A stretch of 64,000 nt of DNA from Centrapalus pauciflorus (lineage: Eukaryota > Streptophyta > Magnoliopsida > Asterales > Asteraceae): assembly GCA_020465985.1 (NCBI GenBank), contig JAANYP010001190.1:124001-188000 (forward strand). The letters run 5' to 3'. Each line of letters opens with the position of its first letter. Positions within the stretch are counted from its first letter, which is position 1. Positions 10,331-21,677 of this stretch are shown piece by piece. The translations under genes and the position numbers were made by a program. The notes under the pieces are model-generated. The model did not search any database. It had not been told where the DNA came from and saw only the letters and a list, made by a program, of their open reading frames with translations.

Positions 10331-11533
10331 ATCAGATGAAGATGAAGAATTTTGTACCTATTTGGAGTGGTTCATGAGATAGACTGGAGATATATCAACT
10401 TTCTCCTCCTCGACAGTCTTTTAATGTGTGGAAAATCCTTGAGCCATGATTGTGGAGAGAAAAAGGTGGATCTTCTGGATTGGAAACTGGAAAAACTCAG
10501 AAACTTCACAAGTTCGGATGTATCCGAGGTCGGTAATTTGGTGAAACGTAGATCAGAAATGGGTTTTTGACGTTGAAATTTCAGCTATTCTATAGAAAAA
10601 TGCCCGTAACTTTTTTCTGGAGAGTAATTAGGCCTCGAAAATTGAAGAAAACAACTTTGCCTAACTCCATGATTGTAGATCTCGTTTCTAGTTTCGTTTC
10701 GGCGTATGGTAGACCGTCTAACGATGTTCCAGTCAAAAGTTATGTCCTCTGGAAGCACTAAATGTCAAAAGATTGGATAGACCCGGACCCGAAATTCGGA
10801 TGATCCGAATTCGGATGGTCCAAATTCGGATGCGTCTAAATTTCGGTGAGGTCGTAGATCTCGTTTCAAGCTTCGTTTTGACGTATTGTAAGACGTCTAA
10901 CGATGTTCCAGTCAAACGTTATGCCCTCGGGAAGCACTGAACCGAGAATAACACTTAAGAATTTACCGATTAACAATTTCAACGATTAAACAAGAAAAAC
11001 TTGTAATTATTGAACAAGAAATTCTTGAAATCAGTACAAGATTAATTGCTTATGAGTATGGAATAGAAAACCAAACAAAAACAGAATATTAACATAGAAT
11101 TAAGAGCAAAACCTTTGATTTTTGCGAAGAACACGAAGAACAACTAGATTTAAAAAATGCAATTACTCCTTAGATACTTCAAATTAGATCATAAAAATTT
11201 CCAGGACAACTTATCTAACATATAAGATCATTCATGCAAAATTTCAGATCATTTCAACAAGTATATCACTCAAATCAAAAATATAATCACAAAAACGTAA
11301 CCGAAAATGACCAGAATAGTAAAATTGCGATTACTCCCTCGATATTTGGAGTTAGCCTCTGAAATTTTGACAGGATGTTTCTGGCATATACTTGCACAAC
11401 ATATCCACAAATCAGCTAAAACGGACATTATATGAATATTTGGTGATTTTTTGAAGTTTCAGCCCAATTTCATGACGTTTTTTGTGAAGAACACGAACAA
11501 ATCTGAGATTTCAAGTTTAAATCCAATCTTTTT
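10331..11533 (-). other. E2 noncoding leader-like region with internal repeats
   Basis: No coding sequence is supported here. On the minus strand it follows the PBS at 11534-11545, so it sits where an element leader belongs. It holds two 85-bp direct repeats (10675-10759, 10854-10938). Between them is a cluster of TTCGGAT/ATCCGAA words (10786-10846). There are also related AGAACACGAA blocks near 11125 and 11489. The short ORFs in it have no family features. Confidence 0.5.
10675..10938. repeat. Pair of 85-bp direct repeats, 179 bp apart
   Basis: Units 10675-10759 and 10854-10938 start GTAGATCTCGTTTC and end GAAGCACT. They have equal length and differ at about a dozen positions by eye. The spacer carries GGATGATCCGAATTCGGAT, itself a repeat of a short palindromic word. 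The origin is unknown. They lie in the leader of E2. Confidence 0.8.
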
Positions 11534-11545
11534 GCTCTGATACCA
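11534..11545 (-). promoter_or_regulatory. E2 primer binding site (tRNA-Met)
   Basis: GCTCTGATACCA is the complement of TGGTATCAGAGC, the standard copia PBS for initiator tRNA-Met. Two bases separate it from the LTR end (TTGCCA on the minus strand). Confidence 0.85.
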
Positions 11546-11547
11546 AT

Positions 11548-11881
11548 TGGCAACTTTGATTCCCAGTATATTTTGTACTCAAACACAATAATCAAATGAT
11601 TTGTATTAAGAATATGAAGATTACAAGAGAGAATGTTGACACTCAATCTCTAGGAACTTTCACACACTAGATGGAGGCTAGGTGGAGGCTCTTTTTTTTT
11701 TTCTTCCCATAAAACCCCAAGAGAACAATATCATTTATACCTAAGCTTACTTTGGGAGTTTGTCCAAACACTCCCCTTAAAGTCTTGGAAATTAATATTC
11801 CCCCCAAAGTAAACTATTCATAATTATAATTTTAACCTAGACTTCTATTATATTTAATTATACACTATTTTAGGGCTAACA
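11548..11881 (-). repeat. E2 LTR (alternative outer end at 11963)
   Basis: On the minus strand the LTR runs from TGTTAGCCC at 11881 to ..AAGTTGCCA at 11548, next to the PBS. It contains GGTATAAATGAT (TATA) and a T-rich end. A second TGTTAG start, again behind a purine tract, lies at 11963. The true 5' end is therefore ambiguous between a 334-bp and a 416-bp LTR. Confidence 0.7.
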
Positions 11882-12174
11882 ATCTCCCCTTTAGTCTATA
11901 ATTAAATATTTACTATTAACGCAATTACACAAGCTTAAATTACAAGATATAAAATTTCTAACAATCTCCCCCTTCTTGTAATCAAGACTTGTATTTTTCT
12001 GAAGTCTTGGGATCTAAACTCTGATCTCTGATCTTTGAAGTAACTCTGATCTCTGAACTTTTGAAGTATATCATTGATCTTCTTCAGATGACTCTACCCT
12101 TAAATGTTTCAGATCGGTGGCTCTCCCCTTGCGTTTAGTAGGTCTTTCAAAACATTTCAATTCTTTTCAGAACA
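11882..12174 (-). other. Copia 3' tail with two polypurine tracts
   Basis: On the minus strand GAAGGGGGAGAT at 11964-11975 is followed by TGTTAGAAA, and AAAGGGGAGAT at 11882-11892 by TGTTAGCCC. The stretch 11976-12174 is noncoding and reads like the usual sequence between pol and PPT. It ends abruptly at about 12174 against gypsy LTR sequence, without an LTR end, so a deletion or recombination joined them. Confidence 0.6.
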
Positions 12175-12885
12175 TGCACCAAAAACACTTGAAAGAAACT
12201 TGAAGAACAAAAGTTGCAAACTTTTGTTTTCGAGATGGCCTTTGGCCGATTTTTGAGAGAGGAAGAAGAGAGTGTTTTGCTTTTCAAAGGTGTGAAGAAG
12301 AATGAGAAATGAGCTCTCTATTTATAGAGAAAGTTTGAGTCTTACAAGTGGAGGTTGAGTGAAGATATAGATGAACTGAAAGGGAGATGGTGAAAAGGAT
12401 TTGATTTTGATGGTTAATGGGTTGTGTAATATAAAATTGAAGTCAAAAGCTAGTATTGTACTAGCTAGGCCGGATATTTGAAGATATTATAATGTATTTT
12501 AATTTTTTTTGCATAAAAGTATTTCAAAATGAATTCTCATATTTTTCTTTTTATGTAATTTCATAAATACTTATAAATGCATTAGTTTAATGAATTGTTT
12601 TAGTCTTGCATAAGTAATGTTAAGTAAGTTTGTTAATGCATGATTAGTGTCACTAATCTTAATTTAGTTTTGTACTTAGTTGAATAAATTCATCATATTG
12701 TAATCGATCGGATTAATTAATTTGTCGTTTCTCGCACCGATGAAATTGTTTCTGATTGAGATGAATTTCTTTATGAAATTTGTTAATCACATTGATTAAT
12801 TGTTAATGACCACTGATTAGGTTATAACTTGCTAATAACTACTGATTAAGTTATAGTTGCTAACCTTATTTTGTGTCGGATGTTA
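12175..12885 (-). repeat. E3 3' LTR remnant
   Basis: About 710 bp matches 33853-34560 of the E3 5' LTR, from TGCACCAAAAACACTTGA to GTCGGATGTTA, including the minus-strand TATA box (TATTTATA, 12319-12326). The other 1.7 kb of the LTR is missing. After 12885 part of the LTR end (ATAACTACTGATTAAGG..GCTAACCTGATTTCGTCC) is repeated at 12915-12958, so the LTR/interior border is scrambled. Confidence 0.8.
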
Positions 12886-12965
12886 AAGAACAATTGAGAG
12901 CATTTTTCCCATACCAATAACTACTGATTAAGGTACAGTTGCTAACCTGATTTCGTCCAGAAAAA

Positions 12966-13605
12966 TTAGTTCGTGTTCTCCACTGCTTGAGCATTCGAGA
13001 ACAAATGAGGGAATTTTTCCTGAAACTGATCTTCGCGTTCCCATGTAAACTCAGGACCACTCTTAGAGTTCCATCTGACCTTTATTATGGGTATTCGGCT
13101 GTGTTTTAGCATCTTGACTTCTCGGTCCAAATTTTCTATAGGCTTTTCTAGGAAATGCAGCTTATCATCCAATTGTAGTTCTTCCAGGGTTATGACGAGT
13201 GTTTCATCTGACAGGCAATTTTTTAAATTTGATACGTGAAAGGTATAATGTACACTGGTTAGCTCCGGCGGCTGCTCAAGTCGGTAGGCTACCGGACCAA
13301 TTCGTTTGGAAATCATGAATGGCCCGATATAATGAGGATTAAGTTTTCCTCGTTTCCCAAAACGGATTACACCCTTCCATGGTGAGACTTTTAACATCAC
13401 CTGATCTCCCTCTGGGAATTCCAGATCCTTCCTTCTAACATCTGCGTAGCTTTTCTGTCGATCCCAAGCAATTTTAAATCGGTTTCGAATTTTCACTATC
13501 TTCTCAGTTGTCTCGTGTATGATTTCTGGACCTGCAATTTTGCCATCCCCAACTTCAGCCCAACAAATAGGTGATCGACACTTTCGCCCATATAGTGCCT
13601 CAAAC
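12966..13605 (-). pseudogene. pol: E3 integrase C-terminus with chromodomain-like end
   Basis: The minus-strand ORF from 13496 has VKIRNRFKIAWDRQKSYAD-type sequence, then a GPY/F module (HYIGPFMISKRIGPVAYRL). It ends in the chromodomain-like tail IPIIKVRWNSKSGPEFTWE, which is typical of chromovirus integrases and linked in other plants to target choice in chromatin. It is cut at 13605 by E4 and resumes at 24317. The junction is confirmed because the joined flank matches the uninterrupted E4 copy at 16731-16790. Confidence 0.85.
13601..13605. repeat. Target site duplication of E4 (CAAAC), left copy
   Basis: CAAAC at 13601-13605 and again at 24312-24316 flanks the TG...CA ends of E4. Five base pairs is the usual gypsy TSD. 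Removing E4 and one copy restores continuity with homologous E4 sequence at 16765. Confidence 0.92.
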
Positions 13606-14568
13606 TGTCACACCACGTTACCCTGGTTGGCAACGAAGCGTGACGTCGCGGAAGCGTAACCATAATCAAGTGACCGACCACTATATGGACGTTTTCAGAA
13701 ATACATTGATTTGACTTCAAACATAAATATTGTTTTACATGACCGACATAAAGCATAAGTAGTTCGCAAATTACAGAGACTTAAATACATAATTAAATTG
13801 ACCAAAATAATGTAAATAAATCTTCGAGAGCTTGAGAATTAAAGTGACACCATATGTGCAGAAGCCTTGAAATTACTTTCGGTGCAGTGCACCTGCGTTA
13901 ATTTCCTGAAAATACACGCTAAAGTATGTCAACAAAATTGTTGTTGAGCTCATAGGTTTACACGTAAATATGACTTGTATGGACATTAACAGTTGGGTTT
14001 GACTTTATAAAATTATAAATTCCATGTTCTGTATTACATAAAAATCATCATGCAACCGAAACTTAATTATTAGTTTGCCCTGTGCAGTATTCCAACACGT
14101 AATATCGTAATGTTAAATATATATGCATTCCGCCGTTAGCCGGTTAAGACTAACCCGAATGGGGGACATGACTCCCAATAGATCTATCCACAATATATTC
14201 GCGCTTACAAATAAATGTAACTAACGGTTCATGATTTGAGGGCTGATGGGACCACACGTGTAATACATAATAGAAATGAAGTAGTTTCGTGTCCATATGA
14301 AAACTTAGCATGTATTTCAACCCCAAAACATAACAGTGTTAAAATAGGGGCTATGAAGACTCACCGAGGGTGTGATGGCAAAATATGTGCGTAAAATGCA
14401 AGTTTGCGATGATTGATGGGTGATGAACCGGATGTGATTAACCGAGCCCTAAATAATATAAGGGACTTAATAATCTCCCATATATGATAATATGTATATA
14501 TAAAGGTTCTTATGTCTTAAATCATCCAACATTACAAATTTATAAATAAAACCCACATAAAACGTCAA

Positions 14569-14570
<2 letters not shown>

Positions 14571-14658
<88 letters not shown>
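14571..14658. repeat. (AT)n microsatellite in E4 3' LTR
   Basis: About 88 bp of uninterrupted AT dinucleotide. The matching site in the other LTR is about 238 bp, and in the E3 LTR only a few repeats (33127-33136). The ORFs read through it (IYIYIY) are artefacts. Confidence 0.97.
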
Positions 14659-14661
<3 letters not shown>

Positions 14662-15510
14662 AATCTCCAGCTTTTTGAAGGTTTTTCGGCCTACTTTGAG
14701 GCTGTTTTTGACCAAGCTCCAAAACGATTTAGGTTTTGGTTTTCTTAAACATTAAACTACTATATACAAAGAATTTTTAAAGTAAAGAACGGTCATTTTT
14801 CGAGGTGTTTAGGTTAGGAAAAAAGCTCGTTAAAAACCCTATGTTGGCCATTTTTGAGCTGTCAAACTTTCGGGTTCCCAAATAATATCTGGGGGTTCTA
14901 AACTCCATAATAAATTATGAAAACTTCCAGATTTTTAGTTAATACATAGATCTAACTTTTGAGACAAGAATCAACTCATTTTGTTAAGTTATTAACTAGT
15001 TATTAGTTTTCAAAGTTGATGCAACATTTCTGTCGAAATTCCGTATTTCATAAACTTGAAATAACTTGTGATTCTTGTTGTTTACTCAAAAACTACTTGT
15101 ATAAAAGTTATAAAACACATTTATATAACTTGTTTTCATAATATTTACACTAACATGATGTGTTTATGTTTTTATAAACACATTTGAAGAAAACAACTTA
15201 AAAATAAAAACTAGAGATTTATAAACTTGAGTTTTTATGAAACTTGTTGTTGTTGGTGATTATATATATTATGCAAGACTTATATAAACATAAATGTATG
15301 ATGAAATAAGTTTTTATTTTCTTACTTTGATATATTTAGAGTAGGAATTGGAGGAGAAGTTTAAACTCTTGCAAGATTTGCACCCAAAAATACTTGAATT
15401 GAAGAACACTTGAAAAAAATTTTGTGTGTGGTGTGTGTGTGGTGCTTGGCCGGTTTCAAGAGAGGGAGGAAGAAGGTTTTTGGTGTGAATATAATGAAAG
15501 GGAAGCTCTC

Positions 15511-15518
15511 TATTTATA
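15511..15518 (-). promoter_or_regulatory. TATA box in E4 3' LTR
   Basis: Minus-strand TATAAATA in GCTCTCTATTTATA context, conserved at 12319, 23732 and 33994 in the other gypsy LTRs of this window. It lies about 580 bases from the element-sense LTR start. Confidence 0.65.
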
Positions 15519-16093
15519 AGGAATATTGGATCTTGAAATGATGGTGAAATGATGAAAAGCATGGAAGGTAGGATGTTGTATGCACTTTTAAACAAAATGA
15601 TGGTGTTTAAAGTAGAATGGTTTTTGTAGTAAAATATTTGAAGTCAACCCCTAAGTTGTACAACATAGGGGCCGGCTATATGATGTATTTTAGTTTATTT
15701 TTATTTTATTTTTTTGTATAAAAGTATTTAGAAATGTATTCTTGTATTTTCCTTTCTTGTAAATTCATAAATACCTTTGGATGCATTGTTTTAATAAATT
15801 GTTTTAGTCTTGCATGATTAATGTTAATTAAGTGTATTTGTATATGATTAGTGTTACTAATAATTATTTAATTATGTACTTAGTTGAATTAATCATTCAT
15901 ATCGTAAATCGATCGTATTAATTGATTTGCCAATTCATCGCACCGATGAAATTGATTCTAATTGAGTTGAATTTCCTTATGAACATTGTTAATCACTTTG
16001 ATTAACTGCTAATGACCACTGATTAGGGTATAATAGGCTAGCAAATGCTGAATAGGTCATAGTTTCTAACCTGGTTTAATGTCGGATGTTACA

Positions 16094-16106
16094 GTCTCCT
16101 CCTGTT
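16094..16106 (-). promoter_or_regulatory. E4 polypurine tract
   Basis: On the minus strand ACAGGAGGAGAC immediately precedes TGTAACATCC, the LTR start. It is the plus-strand primer site. Confidence 0.85.
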
Positions 16107-17420
16107 AAGGGAATTTCGTCCCGAAATTGGCTAGTGTTCTCCACTGCTTGAGTATTCGAGAACAGATGAGGGTATTTTTCCCGGAACTGATCTTTGCGTT
16201 CCCATGTAAACTCAGGACCTCGTTTAGAGTTCCATCTGACTTTTATTATCGGGATTCGGCTGTGCTTTAGTTTCTTGACTTCTCGGTCCATTATTTCCAC
16301 GGGTTTTTCAACGAAGTTCAACTTATCGTCTAGCTCCAGCTCGTCCATGGGTATGACGAGTGTTTCATCAGCCAGGCATTTCTTAAGGTTGGATACGTGG
16401 AAGGTATTATGAACATTACTAAGCTCTGGGGGCAGATCGAGTCGGTAGGCTACCGGGCCAATTCTTTTGGTGATCTTGAATGGTCCGATATAACGAGGAT
16501 TGAGTTTTCCTCGTTTCTCAAAACGGAGTACGCCTTTTCAAGGAGAGACTTTCAACATTACTTGATCTCCCTCTTGAAATTCCAAATCCTTCCGTCGAAC
16601 ATCTGCATAGGTTTTCTGTCGATCCTGTGCGATCTTTAATCGGTTCCAAATCTGGACTATCTTTTTTGTAGTCTCCAAGATGATCTCGGGTCCAGTGATC
16701 TGGCTATCTCCTACCTTAGCCCAACAAAGCGGTGACCGACACTTTCACCCATAAAGTGCCTCGAATGAAGCAGTCTTAATACTCGAGTGATAGTTGTTGT
16801 TATAGGAAAACTCAACTAATGGCAGGTGCCTGTCCCAACTTTTGCCAAAGTCAATAACACATTCCCTTAGCATTACCTCCAATGTCTGAATCGTTCTTTC
16901 ACTCTCACTATCCGTCTGCGGGTGATAGGTCGTGCTCATGTCCAGGCGTATACCCAATGCCTCTTGTAACAATTGCCAAAATCTTGATGTGAACCGGCTG
17001 TCCCTATCTGATATAATTGATACAGGAACTCCATGGCTTGAGACGACTTCTTTAAGATAGATTCATGTTAACTTATCCATCTTTTCAATCTCCTTGATTG
17101 GCAAGAATTGTGCAGTCTTTGTGAGTTGGTCCACAATCACCCAAATGCAGTCATAACCTCCAGATTTCTTTGGCAACTTTGTTATGAAGTCCATGGTTAT
17201 TCTCTCCCACTTCCACTGGAGTATCTCCGGTTGAACCAACAATCCTAATGGCTTCTGGTGCTTAGCCATAACTTTCAAACACGTTAAGCATTTGCTGACA
17301 TGCGTAGCAATGTTAGCCTTCATGTTTGGCCACTAGTACATTTCCTTCAGGTCGTGATACATCTTATCTGACCCTGGGTGAATAGCATAACTTGTTTTAT
17401 GCCCTTCATCCATGACCAAC
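16107..17420 (-). pseudogene. pol: E4 integrase with chromodomain-like tail
   Basis: The order on the minus strand is as follows. The zinc-binding region HPGSDKMYHDL is followed by WPNMKANIATHVSKCLTCL (stop TAG at 17333). The core contains MDFITKLPKKSGG, VIVDQLTKTAQF and the EFSYNNNYHSSIK motif, with the Asp in SDRDSRF between (about 17010). The GPY/F module follows near 16480. The tail SRIPIIKVRWNSKRGPEFTWE is at about 16250-16190. Breaks fall near 17333, 17062 and 16744. It would insert the element cDNA, with the tail reading chromatin, but this copy is broken. Confidence 0.85.
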
Positions 17421-18025
17421 TTCCTTAATCCTCCGAATTTTTCTAGCCAAATTCTGTCCATGAAGTACCGACATCCATCTGTCTTGATTTCAAACTGTTT
17501 ATCCATTCCTCTCAAGGCTTCATCTAGCAGATTTCCCTCCTTGACCGCTTCCTCTTGTGCCTCGCGGATTTGAGAGTTCAAGTTTGACTGTATAGTCATG
17601 ACCGAAGCTCGGACTCTCAAGGGTTTAACTCGCTCCATCCGGCTCAAGGCATCAGCTACCGGATGATATCGGATCTCGTAATCGTAATCGCTAGGCAGCT
17701 TAACCCAGCGATGTTGCCTCATGTTTAACTCTTTCTGGCTCAAAATATGCTGAAGGCTCTTGTGGTCTGTAAACACCATGCACTTTGTACCATAAAGGTA
17801 GTGCCTCCATATCTTGAGAGCAAATACCACATCTCTTAGCTCCAGGTCGTGAGTCGTGTAGTTTACCTCATGAACTTTAAGTTGCCGCGATGCATAAGCG
17901 ATAACCTTGTCTCTTTGCATTAACACACAACCCAATCCATTTTCTGAGGCATCGCAATAAACAACAAAATCTTCCATTCCTTCCGGTAGGGACAGAATAG
18001 GTGCACTACACAGTCTTTGCTTCAA
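17333..18025 (-). pseudogene. pol: E4 RNase H and integrase N-terminus
   Basis: A 230-residue open frame. RNase H shows VYCDASENGLGCVL, then ELRDVVFALKIWRHYLYG, then FTDHKSLQHILSQKELN. The segment RYHPVADALSR lacks the five residues GKANV that are present at the same place in E3 (25065-25105), a clean 15-bp loss. The ELRD reading replaces the usual ELAA. It continues into the integrase zinc-binding domain and stops at TAG 17333. Confidence 0.85.
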
Positions 18026-18050
18026 CAGTCGGAATGCTATTTCCTGATCT

Positions 18051-18882
18051 TCACCCTAGTTGTACTTTATGTCCTTTCGAGTCAATTCCGTTAAAGAACC
18101 AACTATTTTTCAAGAAATTTTCAATGAATCGCCTATAATAACCGGCAAGACCTAAGAACTGACGGATTTCAGTGGGAGTCCTCAGATTTGCCCATTTCTT
18201 AATTGCCTCGATTTTTGATGGGTCTACTTGAATTCCTTGGCTATTGATCACATGCCCTAGGAATTTGACTTCTCGTAGCCAAAATTCACACTTAGAGAAT
18301 TTGGCGTACAACTGTTCTTTCTCTAGTAGCTCCAAAATCAACTTCAGATGCAGCTCATGCTCCTCCTTATTTCTGGAATAGTTAAGGATATCATCTATGA
18401 ACACTTTTACGAGTTTGTCAAAAAATACGGTTTACACACTCGATTCATAAGGTCCATGAATACGGCTGGTGCGTTGGTCAAACCGAATGGCATCACCTGA
18501 AATTCGTAATTTCCATATCGAGTTTTGAATGTTGTCTTGGGTATATATTCTTCCAGAACCTTAACTTCGTGATACCCAGATCGTAGATCAATCTTAGAGT
18601 AGTAACTGGATCCTTGCAGCTGATCGAACAGATCGTCGATTCTGGGAAGAGGGTATCGGTTTTTGATTGTTAACTTGTTCAGCTCTCGATAATCGACGCA
18701 CATCCTAAAGGATCCGTCCTTCTTCTTGACAAATAAGACCGGAGCTCCCTAAGGTGAGGAACTTGGTCGGATGAATCCTTTATCCAACAGTTCTTGCAAC
18801 TGATTGGATAACTCTTGCATCTCTGATAGTGCCAATCGGTAGGGTGCTCATGCGACAGGTGCAGCTCTAGGAACCAAGTCAA
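18051..18882 (-). pseudogene. pol: E4 reverse transcriptase, frameshifted
   Basis: It reads APVLFVKKKDGS-type sequence at about 18740, then MCVDYRELNKLTIKNRYPLPRI (18703), KIDLRSGYH and MPFGLTNAPAVFMDLMNRV. A frameshift at 18404-18407 follows, then MFIDDILNYSR, which holds the catalytic dyad as FIDD instead of YVDD. FLGLAGYYRRFI marks the thumb near 18130. The reading frame breaks again near 18051. The order and motifs are those of chromovirus RT. Confidence 0.88.
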
Positions 18883-19072
18883 CCTGAAATTCTACTTGCC
18901 TAGTTGGTGGAAGTCCAGGCAAGTCTTCAGGAAACACTTTTGGATAGTCACGAACTACCGGGATTTCTTCGAGTCGCTTCTCCTTCGACTCCTTTTCCAC
19001 TAGCTGTACTAACACTGCTTGACAACCTCTTTGAAGGCATTTCAGCGTTCTTAGACCAGAGATGACGTTCAA

Positions 19073-19489
19073 CTAGCGATTCTTTCTTTCTCCTTGGACT
19101 ATGAGTACTTTCTGTTTCTAAAGTGGTATTCTTATGACCTTCTTACCACATAAGACTTCGGCATGGTTGTCTGACAACCAAAATATACCAATAACTACAT
19201 CGAAGCTTCTGAGTTCAATAGGCATCAAGTTTATCTTAAAGGGATGATCTGCCAATTTTAGTGTGCACTCCTTAATTATACTATTTGCTTCAATCAACTT
19301 TCCGTCCTCTAATTCTACGGCATAAGCATTTTCTAATGGGGAAAGAGTGGCATTCATTTGTGCACTAAACTTAGCATATATAAAACTTCTATCAGCCCCA
19401 GTATCAAATAACACATAAGCATACATATCATTAAGAAGGAATGTACCCGTTACTACCTTGGGATCTTGACGAGCGTTGCCTGCTCCCAA
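19073..19489 (-). pseudogene. pol: E4 aspartic protease
   Basis: The minus-strand ORF 19489-19118 has LFDTGADRSFIYAKFS with the active-site DTGA at 19405-19394, then the hydrophobic strand FDVVIGIFWLSDNHAEVLC (usually D-W-L), as in retropepsins. The frame is open to 19118 and then loses the link to RT through a stop near 19117 and a shift near 19072. It would cut the Gag-Pol polyprotein. Confidence 0.85.
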
Positions 19490-20541
19490 TACAAAAGTTC
19501 TCCCTTGAGATCCACCATTGTTCCTTTTCTTGGGACAATGCTTCTTGAAGTGCCCAGTGTTCCCACATTCAAAACACCTCCTTTGCGTGCCGCTGTTGTC
19601 ACCGTTGGTGTTAAACTTGCAATCTTAGGTTAGGTGACCAAGCTTCTTACATTTCCCGCAAGAGATTGGACAGGGACCTACGTGATGGTAGGTGCATCGG
19701 TTACACCATGGTTTAGTGCCGGTCTAGCCCTTCCTTGGCTCAGCCCCGCGACAAAGGCCTTAATGGTTTCGGGCTTTTTGTACTGTGAGCCCGAACCTTT
19801 CCCTGATTTGTCTTCCCACTTCCTCTTCTTTTCCCCACCTTTGGCCTCATTCCTTCGGGCCATTTGGTCGATCAAGTTGTTTGCCATTCGAGCGGCGTTC
19901 TGAATAGTAGTCGGGTTGGATGCGGTGACATTCACTTGGATTTGGGGGGAGAGTCCCCAAATGTAGCGCTCAATACGCTTGTATTACAGAGTGACCATCT
20001 GTGGGCACAGCAGACTCAATTCGTGAAAATGGTTGGTGTACCCCGCTACATCCGTTCCTTTCATAGCCAAATTCCAGAATTATGACTCCATCTTTTGCAG
20101 TTTGTTTCTCGGGCAATACTCGTCTGTCATCATCTGCTTTAACTCGGTCTAGGCGAGTTGGTAAGCTGTATCGATTCCCACAGACTAGGCATATGAATTC
20201 CACCATATCAAAGCGCCATATTGAAGAGTGTGGGTGGCGAACTTGACCTTCTCATCCTCGATGCAACCACTAACACGAAACACAGACTCCAGTTTCTCGA
20301 ACCAGTGGACTAGTCCGACAGCACCTTCTGTTCCGTTGAAGTATCAAGGCTTACAACTTAAAAATCCTTTAATTCCACATCCTTTCTGGGTTGAATCAAA
20401 CCCTCCCGTGGTGCGACTAGCACCTACGTCGCCGTTTGACGTGCTATTTCTGTTGGTTTCATAAGTGGCTATAGCTGCTGCCACTCGTTGTGCGACCAGT
20501 TGTTCGATCTCAACGGTGTTCGTGGCTCTCTTTGGCGGCAT
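19490..20541 (-). pseudogene. gag: E4 gag, several lesions
   Basis: It starts at MPPKRATNTVEIEQLVAQRV (20541), the usual opening of this chromovirus gag. It then frameshifts near 20344, where GIKGFLSCKP should lead into the capsid. Later pieces are IQNAARMANNLIDQMARR (about 19890) and two CCHC knuckles at about 19670-19560 (CTYHHVGPC context, then CFECGNTGHFKKHC). A stop lies between the knuckles at 19626. The gene overlaps the protease start near 19489. It would form the particle shell and bind RNA. Confidence 0.8.
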
Positions 20542-20769
20542 TATCTTAAAGTTTAAAGAAAAGAGCATAGTGTAAGAAGTTGAGTCTTAAAGATTTAAAT
20601 TTTCCTTAGGGTATAGTTCTATAATCATCAAACACAGATTCATAAATAACTTGCAATCTTCATTAATCATTCATAATTTTCTTACATTGGGGGCGGGTTA
20701 TTCCCCGAAAACTTTTAGTCCTACACTATTACATGATAATTTCCTAACATTACAAAGATAGGGGCGGTA

Positions 20770-21541
20770 CTAGGTGTGGGAGTGATCGGGGGTCTCTCCC
20801 TTCTCCAATGCATTGAGGCGTTGTGTTAGCTCCTCATTACGGGCCTCGCTCTCGGCTAGTCGATGCCGATGCTCCACCAGCCCCTCCTGTTGAACAGCGA
20901 GGGCGTGCTGGTTGGCCCAGTATAGGTTGGAATTTTGCAACTCCTCCTGCTCTAAACGAGCAGTCATCTCTCCAATATTGGTTAAGCAACTGAATTTGGA
21001 GGTCATGCCGTGAAGACCGAGCTACCAAGAGAGGTATGGTCTGATCGGCGGGCTCTTGAGTGAGCGGTGGGGTAGGTGCGGATGATGGTCCTCCAATCTC
21101 AAAGTGAGAGGGGATTCCCTCCTCCCGCCTCCACTCTTGGAGGGTCTCGGGAATCCAGCCCCATCTACGGGCGTTTGCTCGTCGCTGCTATGGTGGTGAA
21201 CTTGGTTGTGGTGCTGGTACGGGGATAGACTCCCGTCTAGGCATGAAAACTCTTTTGCGGTGTGTGAACAACATCTTTGGGCCGTTGGGGTGGGGACGAT
21301 ACGGTTTGAATGACGGAACTTCAGGTTGATATGGTGTGTAGGAGGGGATTATCGGGGGTAGTGGATCCTCTCTGGTTTCAACTTCTTCCATGGGCTCCTC
21401 CCCTGGTTCCTCCATCGGCTCCTCGGAGGGGTCCTCTTCTTCAGACGGTTCTCCTTCGGTGAAAACCTCCGTGACTTCGGGCCTCATGTGGGTGTACTCA
21501 TCCTCAGAATCGGACAAGATGATGATGGTGTTGTTCGACAT
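20770..21541 (-). pseudogene. E4 ORF0: extra ORF between PBS and gag
   Basis: The frame starts at MSNNTIIILSDSEDE (21541). It has an acidic Glu/Pro repeat (EEDPSEEPMEEPGEEP), a basic/proline stretch (MPRRESIPVPAPQPS), TLQEWRREEGIPS, and a C-terminal coiled coil (RHRLAESEARNEELTQRLNALE), ending SHT at 20770. There is a stop at 21188-21190 and a frameshift near 20990. The same protein is encoded at the same place in E3 (32027-31229). About 230 bases of noncoding sequence separate it from gag. I know no named domain. Because two diverged copies keep it, I think it was a real protein. Confidence 0.65.
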
Positions 21542-21662
21542 GTTTTCTGCTATCAATGTCCATTTATAGTCTTTTAGTTAGTTACAAATATTTTCAAAAA
21601 TTCAGTAAAACTTAAGTGCAGTTACAGTCTAGGGTACTAATGCAACCTAGTTCACTATAACT

Positions 21663-21677
21663 ATGGCTCTGATATCA
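21663..21677 (-). promoter_or_regulatory. E4 primer binding site (tRNA-Met-like)
   Basis: On the minus strand TTGATATCAGAGCCA starts three bases after the LTR end. It differs by one base from TGGTATCAGAGC, the tRNA-Met complement. Confidence 0.75.

Larger units (their letters stand above)
13606..16093 (-). repeat. E4 3' LTR (2488 bp)
   Basis: TGTCACACCACG...TCGGATGTTACA. It is the left copy of the E4 LTR pair. About 20 differences from the right copy are seen by eye in the first ~290 bp. It contains a pure AT microsatellite (14571-14658) and a minus-strand TATA box (15511-15518). Confidence 0.93.

Noticed and set aside
13496..13756. Minus-strand ORF 13756-13496
   Set aside because: It crosses the E4 LTR/E3 junction. 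The part left of 13605 is integrase in another frame and the rest is LTR.
14467..14722. ORFs encoding long Ile-Tyr repeats (also 22627-22884)
   Set aside because: They are translations of the AT microsatellite inside LTRs, with no start context or domain.
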